From: DSFO01 sp041640715
GTDB taxonomy: Archaea; Thermoproteota; Thermoprotei; Gearchaeales; Gearchaeaceae
Assembly (NCBI GenBank): GCA_041640715.1
Contig: JBEPZU010000004.1
Location: forward strand, 1-64,000
Length of the DNA stretch: 64,000 bases
Direction: 5' to 3'
A model generated the notes under the pieces. It worked only from the letters and a program-made list of their open reading frames with translations, was not told where the DNA came from and searched no databases. Made by a program: the position numbers and the translations under genes. Positions within the stretch are counted from its first letter, which is position 1, and each line of letters starts with the position of its first letter. Shown in pieces: positions 35,306 through 45,286 of this stretch.

Positions 35306-36484
35306 ATGAGACTATTATTACTGGCTTATGCCTTAGATTCTTTAGGCGGCGTAGGTAGCTTCAACTATGAGTTAATTAAAGGGTTGGCTAAACTGGGCAT
35401 AGATATCATAATTATTGCAAGAAACGATCCCTTTAATAAAGAAGATTTAAAAAGCTGCGCTGAAATTATAATCCACAAATTCCCAAACATTAACATTCCT
35501 CCTAAGGATGTGATTTTTTACTTCCGTAACTTAAGGGGAATATCAGAGATAGTTAAATCAGCTAAAGCAGATGTCATTCATGATAGTTCTGGAGCCATAG
35601 GATACATGCCATGGATCACCAAGATAGCACCAACAGTAGTTACGGTTCACGGCTCACCAATGTTAGATCGTCTAAGAATCGCTTATGGCTCTTTTAATGA
35701 CAAGCTTAGGCTTTTACTCTTCAAAATCACTCATCAATTGCCAAGTGGGATCTTAGGACTTTTTGGTAAGCCTAGCATAAGTAAGCTGGTATTTGTTTCA
35801 AGAAGTTGCTTAGTTGACGCCCTTATTCATCAACCACCCGGATTTAGAGAGGAGTTGATGAAGAAGTCTGTAGTAATATACAACGGCATTTCCTTGGACC
35901 CCCTTCAAAAATTCAGGGATGTGGAGACTGTCTATGGTAGAATAGCATTCCTAGGGAGACTCGTAGAATATAAGGGAGCATATAGACTATTAAAGGTCTT
36001 CGCTAGAGTCGTTAAGGAAATTCCTGAAGCTGAATTACACTACATAGGTTCAGGCCCTCAACAGAGAAGCCTAATAAGCGCAATTGAAAAATATGATTTA
36101 AAAGAGAAAGTTAGATTTCACGGCTGGCTACCTAGACATCATACATTGAAAGTCTTGAAAAGCTCCTACATGCTGGTACATCCAAGTCTTTATGAGGGGT
36201 TTGGTTATTCAATAGTTGAAGCTTATGCTTTAGGCAAACCAGTTGTAGCTCACAGAGCACCATATTCAATAGAATTGGTTGAAAATACTAAGGCAGGGAT
36301 AACTGTAAACAGCTTTGATGAGAGAACCATGGCTGATGTTATAATTAAGTTGCTAACAGATTCGACGCTTTACAAAATACTTGCTCAGAATGCAATTAAA
36401 GCAGTTAAGGAATACTTCAATATAGAAAAGACTGCAAAAAGTTACCTCAAAGTTTATGAAGAGGTTATTGAAAAGTCATGCTAA
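35306..36484 (+). CDS. GT4 glycosyltransferase
   Basis: A 392-residue GT-B enzyme with LDSLGGVGSFNYELIKGLAKLG at the N-terminus, a donor domain with FLGRLVEYKGAYRLLKV and GSGPQQRSLI, and the EX7E motif in LYEGFGYSIVEAYALGKPVVAH. Length and motif order are standard for GT4. The stop overlaps the deacetylase start by 7 bases, so it works in the same transcript as the deacetylase and the following GT4. Confidence 0.92.
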   Translation: MRLLLLAYALDSLGGVGSFNYELIKGLAKLGIDIIIIARNDPFNKEDLKSCAEIIIHKFPNINIPPKDVIFYFRNLRGISEIVKSAKADVIHDSSGAIGYMPWITKIAPTVVTVHGSPMLDRLRIAYGSFNDKLRLLLFKITHQLPSGILGLFGKPSISKLVFVSRSCLVDALIHQPPGFREELMKKSVVIYNGISLDPLQKFRDVETVYGRIAFLGRLVEYKGAYRLLKVFARVVKEIPEAELHYIGSGPQQRSLISAIEKYDLKEKVRFHGWLPRHHTLKVLKSSYMLVHPSLYEGFGYSIVEAYALGKPVVAHRAPYSIELVENTKAGITVNSFDERTMADVIIKLLTDSTLYKILAQNAIKAVKEYFNIEKTAKSYLKVYEEVIEKSC

Positions 36485-37107
36485 TATCGCTTACATTTGA
36501 TGACGGCTATATGAAGCATTATGAGATCGCTAAGATGCTCTATAGACGTGGAATAGCGGCTACTTTCTTCATAATAGCAGGTCTCACAGAGTACAATGGA
36601 GAGAAGTTATTAGCTTCAAGACCTGAGCTTATAAAAGAGATTCATGATATGGGTCACGAAATAGCCTCTCATACGTTTACCCATAAAAACCTAACAATGC
36701 TACCGCCTGAAGCCGTTGAATATGAATGCGCTAAGTCTAAGACCATCCTAGAGAAAATAGTAGGTAATGAAGTAAGAGGATTCGCATATCCATATGGAGC
36801 GTTTAATAAAGATGTCGTGAATATCGTTAAGAATTATTATTGCTACGCTCGTACAATGGGTAAGTTGAATAGGTGGAACGAATCCATAAATCCCTATGAG
36901 ATAGGAAGTATGGGCATAAGACATTTATCAAAGCTACCGCTTAAGCTGATCTCAGGAGACCTAAAGTTAATAGTTCTCACATTTCACCATGAGAACCCCT
37001 CTCTTGTAAGAGGGGTAGTTAGTATCTTGGAAACATTTAGTTTTAAGATAACTACTATCATGGACTCCTTAAGGGGTTTATGTTTGGCTTGCACTACCAA
37101 ATATTAA
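36478..37107 (+). CDS. Polysaccharide deacetylase (NodB domain)
   Basis: A 209-residue carbohydrate esterase family 4 domain that would remove N-acetyl groups from a glycan. Motif 1 is TFDDGY (residues about 5-10) with the catalytic base and metal Asp; motif 2 is ASHTFTHKNL with two metal His; motif 3 is FAYPYGAFN. The last conserved block includes LTFHHENP with the C-terminal His. There is no signal peptide, so it acts in the cytoplasm, presumably on a lipid-linked or nucleotide-linked sugar during assembly. It overlaps both neighbours. Confidence 0.92.
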   Translation: MLISLTFDDGYMKHYEIAKMLYRRGIAATFFIIAGLTEYNGEKLLASRPELIKEIHDMGHEIASHTFTHKNLTMLPPEAVEYECAKSKTILEKIVGNEVRGFAYPYGAFNKDVVNIVKNYYCYARTMGKLNRWNESINPYEIGSMGIRHLSKLPLKLISGDLKLIVLTFHHENPSLVRGVVSILETFSFKITTIMDSLRGLCLACTTKY

Positions 37108-38303
37108 GCATTTTGCACCACTCGCTTCCCAGCATAGATGGAAAGATAGCTGAAGAACAAAACATGGGATGGCACTTTAGGTCAGCGAGAGCGTTGAAGA
37201 AGATAGCTAAGTTTAATGTTGAATGTGCTAGACCTAGCGGAAATAAGCAAAGGATCTTAAAGATAATTGACGGAATACCTGTGATCTTGAGCCCAACGAT
37301 TAAATTCTCTCCTAGCAGAGCACTGTGGAAGTGGGATGAAATATCGCCTGAGCTCGTGAAATATGTTATTACGAAAGTAAAACTACAAGGGTATGTACCA
37401 TATATACATGAATACAGAACTTTGAATTCAGAGCTTATTATACGAAAACTTTTAGAATACTCGATGATCCTTCAACATCATGGCACAAGCCGATCAACCC
37501 ATTCTCTTGCATCTAGCATAAACCCGTTGAATATGATTAAGGAAGCTTCTAAAGCTAAAAGAGAAAAACTATTGAAGAAAGTTCGCGGAGCAATATTCGT
37601 CTTAAACAAGAACGAGAAAGAATATTTAGAGAAATTAGGTGTAGAAGCTTCGGTTAAAATTCGAACCATGGCTGTAGACTTCAACGAGATCAAACTAGTT
37701 AGTGAAGAAAAGAAGAAAGAATTAAGGGAAAAGCTAGGAATCCCTGAAGATGCTGTAGTATTGTGTAGCTATGTGGGTGTATTCAAGGAAGAATTCAGCA
37801 TGATTAAGGGAACGCATCTGATAGCCAAGATATGGAGTGAGCTAAGCTCTAAAGTTAAGAGTCGTCTAGAAATGATCGTCACAGGACTCGGCACTCACTG
37901 GGTAAAAGAGCTGAGGGGTTTAGGTATTAGGACTTATCCTTTCTTGCACCCTCACCAATATTTAAGCATGGTTATAGCATCAGATATATACTTCGTACCA
38001 GCGACTTCAAGCTATTACTATGGTGGACCAGGAGTAGCAATAATGGAAGCTCTAGCATTAGGGAAACCTGTTGTGAGTCCTACGCTCATACACTTCCCAG
38101 AAAAAGATAAGGTTAAACATATAGGAGCTATAACCCCCTTTGTGGATAACGAAAATGCATTGAGAACTTTTGTAGAATGCTTAGTTTACGTAATAGAGAA
38201 TATAAGCTCATTTAAAGCCGAACAAATAAGGCAAATAGCCTATAAATACTACTCTTGGGAATCATTCGTAAAAGATTTCGAAGAAGCTGTTAGAGGGATA
38301 TAG
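37080..38303 (+). CDS. GT4 glycosyltransferase
   Basis: A 407-residue GT-B-type enzyme. The ATG at 37080 keeps a sensible N-terminus (ILSILHHSLPSIDGKIAEE) before GWHFRSARALKKI; it overlaps the deacetylase by 28 bases. The donor domain has SYVGVFKEEFSMIKGTHLI, MIVTGLG, and an EX7E-like stretch in YYYGGPGVAIMEALALGKPVV. Domain order and length are normal for GT4. A 225-base gap with no recognisable gene follows. Confidence 0.85.
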   Translation: MFGLHYQILSILHHSLPSIDGKIAEEQNMGWHFRSARALKKIAKFNVECARPSGNKQRILKIIDGIPVILSPTIKFSPSRALWKWDEISPELVKYVITKVKLQGYVPYIHEYRTLNSELIIRKLLEYSMILQHHGTSRSTHSLASSINPLNMIKEASKAKREKLLKKVRGAIFVLNKNEKEYLEKLGVEASVKIRTMAVDFNEIKLVSEEKKKELREKLGIPEDAVVLCSYVGVFKEEFSMIKGTHLIAKIWSELSSKVKSRLEMIVTGLGTHWVKELRGLGIRTYPFLHPHQYLSMVIASDIYFVPATSSYYYGGPGVAIMEALALGKPVVSPTLIHFPEKDKVKHIGAITPFVDNENALRTFVECLVYVIENISSFKAEQIRQIAYKYYSWESFVKDFEEAVRGI

Positions 38304-38528
38304 CTATGGGAAGGTTAAAGTTGGGATGATAAGCTTTAGTTTTGTTGCTAACTAGCACGTTAATGTTTGGAGAAATAACCATGTTGCTGTTATAGTTGTA
38401 TGCGATACCATAAAAGAGAAGACTAAAACTATGCTTCTAAGTATGAAAACCATTCTACTTAAATGAAATGTTATACAAGGCGAAATAAATGAAGCAAGTA
38501 TATAGGTTAACTTAATTTGACATAAGCT

Positions 38529-39587
38529 ATGCACAAACCTACTATAATAATTCTAACTACTGGTACAGATGAAAAACTGGAATGTTTAGATAAGTTATTG
38601 ATGTCTATATCAACGCAAACTGTAAGGCATTTTCAACTCACAATAGCTTCTGAAGTATTAAGCTACAAATTGGAGAAACTCCTAAGAAAGTACTTCTACC
38701 CGTGCGAAGACCATAAAATCCTAGCTACAGGTTATTGGAATAAATGCAGGACGGCTAATAAGGCTATAAAGGATTCTAAGGGAGACATAATATTCCTGCT
38801 TGAAGACGACCTAGTTTTGAAGGAAGACTTCATGGAAAAGATACTTAAGACCTTTGACTCAGATCCTAGAATAGGTTGCGTTTATTCCCGGTGCATATGG
38901 GTCTATCCTGAGGGACTGAGGAGCAAAGAAGGTTTTAAGAGCTTCATTGCTAAACTGGTCACTAAGTTATCAGTTCACGGATCAGCCTTACATAAATACG
39001 TTAAGAAGGTCGATGAAGGGTTATATGAAGTTCCAACGTTCACCATGAGCGTTGCGTGTAGAAAGGAGGCCTTGTACAAGGCTGGGCTCTTTGACGAGTA
39101 TGTTGAGGAACCTATACTAGGTGAGGACTACGACCTGGCCTTGAGAGTTAAGAAGGCTGGGTATAGGATCGTGCAGAACTTAGATGCTGTGTCCTACCAT
39201 TACACTAAGCAGGTCTCAAAGAGTTTGGACATTGGCAAGAAAGATCCTAAAAAATTCGCCAAACGCTATGAGAGCGAGGTCTACTTCATGGCTAAGAACA
39301 GGGATGTGCTAGGCATACTACACGTGCTCATGCATGCGGTATACCGGATCATAGAGGGCATAGCATGGTCCATCAAAATGAGTGACTTAAAGGTGCTGGT
39401 GTATGGATTATGCTATCCGATCAAGGGGTTGGTCAAGGGATTATGCATAAAGAGTTATAGCATGGAATATTATGGACGTTCGCAAAGAAAATCTGGCAGA
39501 AGCCATGGCCCTGCTCAAAAACTAGGTTATCGCTGTAGAAGAATTCCCGCGTACAAATCTGGATTATACTATTTTGATCCGGAATGA
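38529..39587 (+). CDS. GT2 glycosyltransferase with odd C-terminal tail
   Basis: A 352-residue GT2 enzyme: IILTTGTDEKLECLDKLL, the EDDLV acidic motif (LLEDDLVLKEDFMEK), TMSVACRKEALYKAG and LGEDYDLALRVKKAGYR. The last 40 residues (after GLCIKSYSMEYYG) are basic and low in hydrophobicity, unlike GT2 tails; in a second frame the same bases read VRKENLAEAMALLKN, which looks more natural, so a frameshift or fusion near 39475 is suspected. Bases 39000-39450 are richer in GC than the rest. The start lies 225 bases from the previous gene. Confidence 0.82.
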   Translation: MHKPTIIILTTGTDEKLECLDKLLMSISTQTVRHFQLTIASEVLSYKLEKLLRKYFYPCEDHKILATGYWNKCRTANKAIKDSKGDIIFLLEDDLVLKEDFMEKILKTFDSDPRIGCVYSRCIWVYPEGLRSKEGFKSFIAKLVTKLSVHGSALHKYVKKVDEGLYEVPTFTMSVACRKEALYKAGLFDEYVEEPILGEDYDLALRVKKAGYRIVQNLDAVSYHYTKQVSKSLDIGKKDPKKFAKRYESEVYFMAKNRDVLGILHVLMHAVYRIIEGIAWSIKMSDLKVLVYGLCYPIKGLVKGLCIKSYSMEYYGRSQRKSGRSHGPAQKLGYRCRRIPAYKSGLYYFDPE

Positions 39588-40567
39588 GCGAACTAGTCTC
39601 TATAGTGATTCCTGTGAAAAATGAGGCGAATAGAATTAGTGCGCTAGTTGAGGGTCTTTGGAAACAGAACTATCGTCCTTTAGAGGTTATATTCGTCGAT
39701 GGAAGTTCCACTGATGGAACCCCAGAACTAATAGAGAGATGCTCCAAAAGGTTCTTGACAGAGGGCTTCACAGTAAGGCTGTTTAGGGAGGATGATTTTG
39801 GGCCTCTAAGATCTCCCGCCAACGCTAGGAACATAGGAGTCACGAATGCTAAAGGCAAGTATATAGCCCTTTTTGACGCAGACTTTGAGTTCTTTGGCGA
39901 TCTTGAAGCTGTAAGCGAAGTAGTAAAAGAGTTGAAAAGATCAGAGCACGTTGCAATAACCTATATGCCCAATATGCACACGTTCGTTGAAGAGAACTTA
40001 GCCTTAGACGATATGATATATTATTTTAACGGAGGGAAACCATTACACATAATTTGCGCGTTTAGGAAGGAGGTTTTCAGCAGAGCCCTCTTTGATTCCG
40101 CCCTTGGCTTTCGAGAAGACTTCGATTTTCTAGAAAGAATAGGAACGAAGTATGCTATAGTGGAAACTAGGATAAGGAGATGTTATCCACATACATTGAA
40201 AGAATTTGCGAAGCAACAACTATGGTATGGCAGAACAGCTTTAACATACTTTAGAAAGAGAATGCCAAGAAAATGGATAGTGAATCTTATAAAATCCAAT
40301 GCAGTGTTAGGATTGTTGCTCCTCTCCATAATTGTACTGAGTTTCGCTCCGGTTTTATCGCTAGCACCTTCGTCCTTCATGCTAACGCTGATAGTCTATA
40401 GATGGCTTAGAAAGGACATCAAAGTCTTGGGAATGAAGAATATGAAAACGTTGCTGAAAAGATTTTTGTGGTTAGTAGTTAGAGAAGTTTATGGGAGACT
40501 TTTCTTCGATATAGGCTTACTTAAAGCACTTACTAAGGAAGTCTTTCATCTTAGAGTTGGAGCATAG
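39584..40567 (+). CDS. GT2 glycosyltransferase with membrane tail
   Basis: A 327-residue GT2 enzyme: VSIVIPVKNEANRISALVEG, FVDGSSTDGTPELIE, SPANARNIGVTNAKG, and ALFDADFEFFG as the DxD. ALGFREDFDFLERIG is the acceptor-binding ED-type motif. Two hydrophobic segments (AVLGLLLLSIIVLSFAPVL, LAPSSFMLTLIVYRWL) make a C-terminal membrane anchor. The ATG overlaps the previous stop (ATGA). A decayed GT2 follows. Confidence 0.9.
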   Translation: MSELVSIVIPVKNEANRISALVEGLWKQNYRPLEVIFVDGSSTDGTPELIERCSKRFLTEGFTVRLFREDDFGPLRSPANARNIGVTNAKGKYIALFDADFEFFGDLEAVSEVVKELKRSEHVAITYMPNMHTFVEENLALDDMIYYFNGGKPLHIICAFRKEVFSRALFDSALGFREDFDFLERIGTKYAIVETRIRRCYPHTLKEFAKQQLWYGRTALTYFRKRMPRKWIVNLIKSNAVLGLLLLSIIVLSFAPVLSLAPSSFMLTLIVYRWLRKDIKVLGMKNMKTLLKRFLWLVVREVYGRLFFDIGLLKALTKEVFHLRVGA

Positions 40568-40569
40568 AC

Positions 40570-41045
40570 TTGAAGGCTAAGACAGGTACTTGTGGCATAG
40601 TCTTGCTCTTATATAATAGCGTATCTCTAAATTAGGCAAAAGCTTTGATTTAGTGCTAGAGGGGTTGAGGCGTTCAGACTATGATAAAATTCACATAGTA
40701 TTAATAGATAATCACTTGAGCGACAACACATATGAGTATGTAAGGTCAAGGGTTAATAAATGACATATTCCAACCTCGGTTATTAGACTAGACAAGAATT
40801 ACGGCATAGCTGGAGGATACAATAGAGGTGCATTATCACTAAGACATACAGACTATATACTATTCCTTAACGATGACGTCATACTTAATCCAGATATGGT
40901 GAAGACGTTAGCGAATGTGCTAGATTCGGAGAGCTCCATCGGCGCTATAGCATCACTAATAAAGCATCCAGAGGATTGCTATGAAATATGGCATTTACTG
41001 GGTTTAGGAACATATAGCATACCAGTAGAGGATTTCTGTAACTGA
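40570..41045 (+). pseudogene. GT2 glycosyltransferase remnant, two frameshifts
   Basis: Three successive frames together spell a GT2 enzyme: TGTCGIVLLLYNS (stop), then YDKIHIVLIDNHLSDNTYEYV (stop), then VIRLDKNYGIAGGYNRGA and YILFLNDDVILNPDM ending at TGA 41043-41045. The order matches rhamnosyltransferase-type GT2 proteins such as the intact gene at 41274. The rest, to 41273, is a further decayed stretch with stops; no intact frame is present. Confidence 0.8.
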
Positions 41046-41273
41046 AACTATGAAAATATTACTGTGACTTTGAAAAAAGAAGTAGGTTCGACACTTAGTG
41101 TATACTATTAGGAGGGAGGAGGGCTGTTAGACGCTATTAAGCTTTCGCTATTATTCATCAAAAAGAGGAGTTTTCATTGAAAGATAGAGTTTGTGCTTGA
41201 TCCTCGCATACACAATTAGAAAACAATAATCGGTATGTAAGAAAACGGTTATTAAAAATAGACGCAACGTAAA

Positions 41274-42260
41274 ATGACTCCTAAGGTTTGTATCATAATT
41301 CTCAACTATAATGGAAGACAATATTTGGGTAGGCTTCTAGATAAAGCTATCGAATCTGCACTCAATCAAACTCACAGTAATGTGGAGGTGTTTTTTGTTG
41401 ATAACGGATCTGTCGATGACAGCGTAGAGTATGTTAAAAGGAAGTACGGCACAAAAGTGAAGGTTATAGCGTTAGAGAAAAATTACGGCTTTTGTCTCGG
41501 AAACAACTTAGCATCAAAACACGTATCCCCGGATGCCAAATACATTCTTTTTATGAACCCCGATGTCGTATTATCCAGCAATTATGTTGAGAAGCTCCTA
41601 TCTATCATGGAGACTAACAATTCAGTAGGCATTGCCCAAGGATTACAAGTATCATCTGATGGTTCCATTCATAGTATAGGTGGCTTCGTCGATACTTATG
41701 GGAGAAGCATCGAAATAGACATCAGAATGCTCATGCCTCTTTATTCTAATAAAGGACCGCTAACAGTACTTTGGGCCTCAGGGAGTGCAATGATGATCAA
41801 GAGTGAACTATTTGATAAGCTTGGAGGCTTTTCGCCAGAACTGTTCATGTATCACGATGAAATAGATCTATGTTCAAGGGCTCTATTTTTAGGATATAGA
41901 ACTGTATGCATCCCTGAAGTGATGTATTATCATAAAAGGGGCATTGTCGAAACACCTAATAGGATAAACTGGTTCTCTTGGTACTTTTCCAATCGCAATA
42001 GATGGCTTACAACGATTAGATACTTTCCAACTAGGCTACTCATACTTATTGTTATCTCTCTACCTATGGAGTTCCTAATACATGTTTACAAATCAATACA
42101 TGAAAAAGAAAGACAAAGAATAAGACTTTATATTCATATCATTAAATATCTGTTTAAACACTTTAAGAGAGAAATATCAATAAGGAAAAAATATAGTAAG
42201 TATCATAAGCTTCTGTTAAATTATATAATTTCAACTCCTCTACTGCGTGTGCGGGTCTAA
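41274..42260 (+). CDS. GT2 glycosyltransferase, rhamnosyltransferase-like
   Basis: A 328-residue GT2 enzyme. Motifs are VCIIILNYNGRQYLGRLLDK, FFVDNGSVDDSVEYV, FMNPDVVLS (acidic motif), ASGSAMMIKSELFDKLGGF and MYHDEIDLCSRALFLGYR. The gap before it holds only the GT2 remnant, a probable older relative. One hydrophobic segment (LLILIVISLPMEFLI) near residue 250 could associate with the membrane. Given rml genes in the window, rhamnose is a plausible donor sugar, but not shown. Confidence 0.9.
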   Translation: MTPKVCIIILNYNGRQYLGRLLDKAIESALNQTHSNVEVFFVDNGSVDDSVEYVKRKYGTKVKVIALEKNYGFCLGNNLASKHVSPDAKYILFMNPDVVLSSNYVEKLLSIMETNNSVGIAQGLQVSSDGSIHSIGGFVDTYGRSIEIDIRMLMPLYSNKGPLTVLWASGSAMMIKSELFDKLGGFSPELFMYHDEIDLCSRALFLGYRTVCIPEVMYYHKRGIVETPNRINWFSWYFSNRNRWLTTIRYFPTRLLILIVISLPMEFLIHVYKSIHEKERQRIRLYIHIIKYLFKHFKREISIRKKYSKYHKLLLNYIISTPLLRVRV

Positions 42261-42412
42261 TATAATGATGATAGGGAGTCCAGGTAAAGGTATTTCTTAA
42301 ACATTGAAAAAGCTTTGTTAAGTAACATAATTATCTAATTATTTCATGCTATTCGTTACTTTTTATAAGTATTTAGTCCTTAGCAGTAACAATCCCTTCC
42401 CAGTACAAGTAC

Positions 42413-42754
42413 ATGTTATACTCACTTAATAACGTACTAGAAAATGATCATCGATTACAAATGAATACTGCAATAATATCTGAACAAGTTTGGCCCGAAG
42501 GTACAGGTGGAATCTTAGCATCTTACTTAATAACTCGTATCCTTAGCGATGCTGGGTATGAAATAACAGTTTTTCATGGTACTAAAGGAGCCAAGTCTAT
42601 TGAAGGAATTCACTTCATTTATTCTAACTTCTTAAGCGTTAGGAATAAGTATGGTCTATGGCTACGTTGCTCTGTTTTGGCCAACCAAAGTTGGTTTCTT
42701 GAGCTCTTAAGCAAAAGTGATATTATTTACATTCCAAGGTATACCAGCAGGTGA
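42413..42754 (+). pseudogene. Truncated GT4 glycosyltransferase (N-terminal domain only)
   Basis: This 113-residue frame matches the N-terminus of the intact GT4 at 44096: shared WPEGTGGILASYLITRIL, HGTK, EGI or EGV, SNFL, VRNKYGLWL, SWFLE and YIPRY. It stops just after YIPRY, where the intact protein continues for nearly 300 residues. The ATG at 42413 may be an accidental start; the homologous reading begins around codon 17. It is a duplicated or recombined copy that lost its C-terminal two thirds. Confidence 0.8.
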
Positions 42755-42839
42755 AGATTGCGATACGAAACTTTTTCCTTGAGAAATAGAAGATGCTTCG
42801 AAGAATTCTCTCTTTATATTCTGTAGTAAGATGAAGTAG

Positions 42840-43832
42840 ATGTCTGAGGTTAACACCCCGTTAGTAACAATAGGCATTCTCACCAAAAATAGATTCTGGT
42901 GTATCAGGAAGGTGTTGGAGGCTATTGAGTCTTTAGAATACCCAAAGGACAAGATCAACTTAGTATTCGTTGACAATCATTCTACTGATGGGACTTTTGA
43001 AATCCTTGCAGAGTGGAAGAGCGAAATGGAGGGGCGATATTATAATATTATTCTAATTCAGGAACATACAAATATACCGCAGGCGAGAAACCTATGCATT
43101 GAAAAGATGGTGGGGAAATATCTGCTTTTTTGGGACAGCGACGTGGTACCTCCAAGGGACCTCTTGAAGGAAATGGTTTTCATTATGGAAAACAATCTAT
43201 CGTTGGGCATAATTGGGGCTGACTACATATATGAGGCCGCTTTAAAGATAAAGCGTAAGCTTATCCTCAATAAGAAAAGCCACGCCACATATATGGGTTT
43301 CACGCTGATCAGGAGAGACGTGTTCGAAAAAGTGGGAGGATTTAATGAGAATCTTAGCGGTAGCGAGGACACTGAATTTTGCATTAGAGTTGTGGAAAAG
43401 ACAAATTACAAAATTATGTGGTCACCTAAGCCCGTTTTGCATCTTAAAAGACTGGAAGACGTGAAAAGAAAAGGCCTTGTAAAGTCATGGGTGAAGTATA
43501 ACTTTGTTGTTAGGGCTGAAGAATACTATAGAATATTTGGAAGTTTACCAAAATTCCTTAAAGCAAGGATATTTTACTACTTAGGATTACCTTGGGCAGT
43601 AGTCGCAAGCTTCATTGGAGCTATCATAAATGGACAGTTTTTAGCGATCGTGTTGTTAATATACTTAGCACCTAGCATATATTTAGTTATTAAGCAGAAT
43701 GGTCTTAAAGATGGCATGGTAACGTGGCTTAGGTTTAACTTTCCTATAGGCTTAGCCCTCTCATACGGGGTGCTTAAAGTTGCAATCAAAAGGCATGTTT
43801 TAACCCATAAGAAAACATTCATGAGATTATAA
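42840..43832 (+). CDS. GT2 glycosyltransferase with membrane tail
   Basis: A 330-residue GT2 enzyme: VTIGILTKNRFWCIRKVLEA, FVDNHSTDGTFEILAEW, FWDSDVVPP as the DxD, YMGFTLIRRDVFEKVGGFN and LSGSEDTEFCIRV. C-terminal hydrophobic helices (LGLPWAVVASFIGAIINGQF and LAIVLLIYLAPSIYLVI) suggest membrane binding. It lies between the truncated GT4 copy and a decayed GT2 remnant. Confidence 0.9.
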   Translation: MSEVNTPLVTIGILTKNRFWCIRKVLEAIESLEYPKDKINLVFVDNHSTDGTFEILAEWKSEMEGRYYNIILIQEHTNIPQARNLCIEKMVGKYLLFWDSDVVPPRDLLKEMVFIMENNLSLGIIGADYIYEAALKIKRKLILNKKSHATYMGFTLIRRDVFEKVGGFNENLSGSEDTEFCIRVVEKTNYKIMWSPKPVLHLKRLEDVKRKGLVKSWVKYNFVVRAEEYYRIFGSLPKFLKARIFYYLGLPWAVVASFIGAIINGQFLAIVLLIYLAPSIYLVIKQNGLKDGMVTWLRFNFPIGLALSYGVLKVAIKRHVLTHKKTFMRL

Positions 43833-44095
43833 TGCAGATGTCTCTTACGATATCTGTTGTAAACATCACAAAGGGCGAGCCTAGAATCGATATATTTTAG
43901 AATCGCTATTGCATCAGACTGTTAAGTCTTGTGAGGTTCTGATAGTTGATGAGACCGATCTCGGAATATGCATACAATGCTACGGCTACAGGGCTACTGG
44001 AACTACGGCAACTTGCTACACGCATTATGTATCAAGCATAACATCCAAGATTGGTGGATTAGCGTACTATTTCATGAATTTCATGAATAGTAAAA
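43833..44095 (+). pseudogene. GT2 N-terminal remnant
   Basis: Frames here spell the start of a GT2 enzyme in pieces: MSLTISVVNITKGEPRIDI ends at a stop near 43898, then HQTVKSCEVLIVDETD resumes in another frame and runs into unrelated sequence that continues into the next gene. No DxD or later motif is left. It is a 5' stub after frameshift and deletion. Confidence 0.55.
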
Positions 44096-45286
44096 ATGAG
44101 AGTCTTGGTGGTGTCTGAGCATTGGTGGCCTGAGGGCACAGGAGGGATTCTAGCATCCTATCTTATAACCCGTATTCTCAGAGATGCTGGATTTAAGTTA
44201 ACTGTTGTTCACGGCACTAAATTGGCGAAGCCTATTGAAGGCGTTCGCTTCGTTTATTCTAACTTCTTAAATGTGAGAAATAAGTATGGTCTATGGCTCA
44301 GTTGCTCAGCTTTATCTAGGCAAAGCTGGTTTCTTGAGATCTTAAGAAAAAGCGATGTCGTTTACATTCCAAGGTATTGTTATCCACTTATACCCTTTGC
44401 TAAAAAGCTGGGAAAGAAGGTTATAGTCCACTTGCATGACTATCAGCCAATATCATACAGCGCCACTGTTCTCAACAACTCAATAGACTATGAAAGCGTT
44501 AGAGAATCTGTGAAATTTGAGATTCTTGAACATCAAAACATCTCAAGAGCCATTTTGGGAGGATTTGTTGCGCATATGAATAAATTGGGTAGGCTTTGGC
44601 TTAGAAGAGCTGACACAATAATATGCGTATCTAATAGGCAAGCAGAAATCATCTCTACATACTCTCATGAGCTTGCCAATAAGATTAGAGTCATTTACAA
44701 TCCGCTTCCTAATACACAACCTATAGAAAAAGAGCTTGAAGATTTCACTTTTCTCTACTTGGGCGGTGACAGCTATGTTAAAGGCTTCCACGTATTCTTA
44801 AAGGCATCCTACGAAGTGGCCAAAAGACATAGAGATGTTAAGTTCGTTTTAACAAGAAGCTTAAGTAGGAAGAATGAGATTAGACTTAAAGCGTTAAATA
44901 ATAAACTCAGCAGGAATGCCTATCACATGCTTGGGCATATTAGGCATGAAGATGTAATGCGGTTGTACTCTAAAGCATGTGCTCTGCTCTTTCCCTCTAT
45001 CTGGGAAGAGCCAATGCCATATGCAGTTATGGAGTCCATGCTTGCTGGTACAATTCCAATAGCCTCTAGAGTTGGAGGAGTTCCCGAGATGATTCAAGGA
45101 TCTTATGCTGAAAAAATACTATTTGCACCTGGAGATGCAGACGAGCTCATTGATAGAATGGAGAAAGTTATGTCGCTATCCAAAGGGGAGCTTATGGAAA
45201 TCGGAATTAGTTTAAGAGAAAGTGCTTTCAAGAGGTTTAATGTCGATGTTATCAAGGATCAAATACTCAATGTTTTTCAATGTTAG
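44096..45286 (+). CDS. GT4 glycosyltransferase
   Basis: A 396-residue GT-B enzyme. The N-terminal domain begins VLVVSEHWWPEGTGGILAS; the donor domain has FLYLGGDSYVKGFHVFL, and IWEEPMPYAVMESMLAGTIPIAS carries the EX7E motif, with VGGVPEMI after it. It is the full-length version of the stub at 42413. The region before it is decayed, so its promoter is unclear. A 717-base gap without an intact gene follows. Confidence 0.92.
   Translation: MRVLVVSEHWWPEGTGGILASYLITRILRDAGFKLTVVHGTKLAKPIEGVRFVYSNFLNVRNKYGLWLSCSALSRQSWFLEILRKSDVVYIPRYCYPLIPFAKKLGKKVIVHLHDYQPISYSATVLNNSIDYESVRESVKFEILEHQNISRAILGGFVAHMNKLGRLWLRRADTIICVSNRQAEIISTYSHELANKIRVIYNPLPNTQPIEKELEDFTFLYLGGDSYVKGFHVFLKASYEVAKRHRDVKFVLTRSLSRKNEIRLKALNNKLSRNAYHMLGHIRHEDVMRLYSKACALLFPSIWEEPMPYAVMESMLAGTIPIASRVGGVPEMIQGSYAEKILFAPGDADELIDRMEKVMSLSKGELMEIGISLRESAFKRFNVDVIKDQILNVFQC

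Noticed and set aside
38304..38528. Short frame around NVWRNNHVAVIVVCDT in the gap before the GT2 gene
   Set aside because: Only about 40 codons, without start or known family; could be a remnant but cannot be supported.
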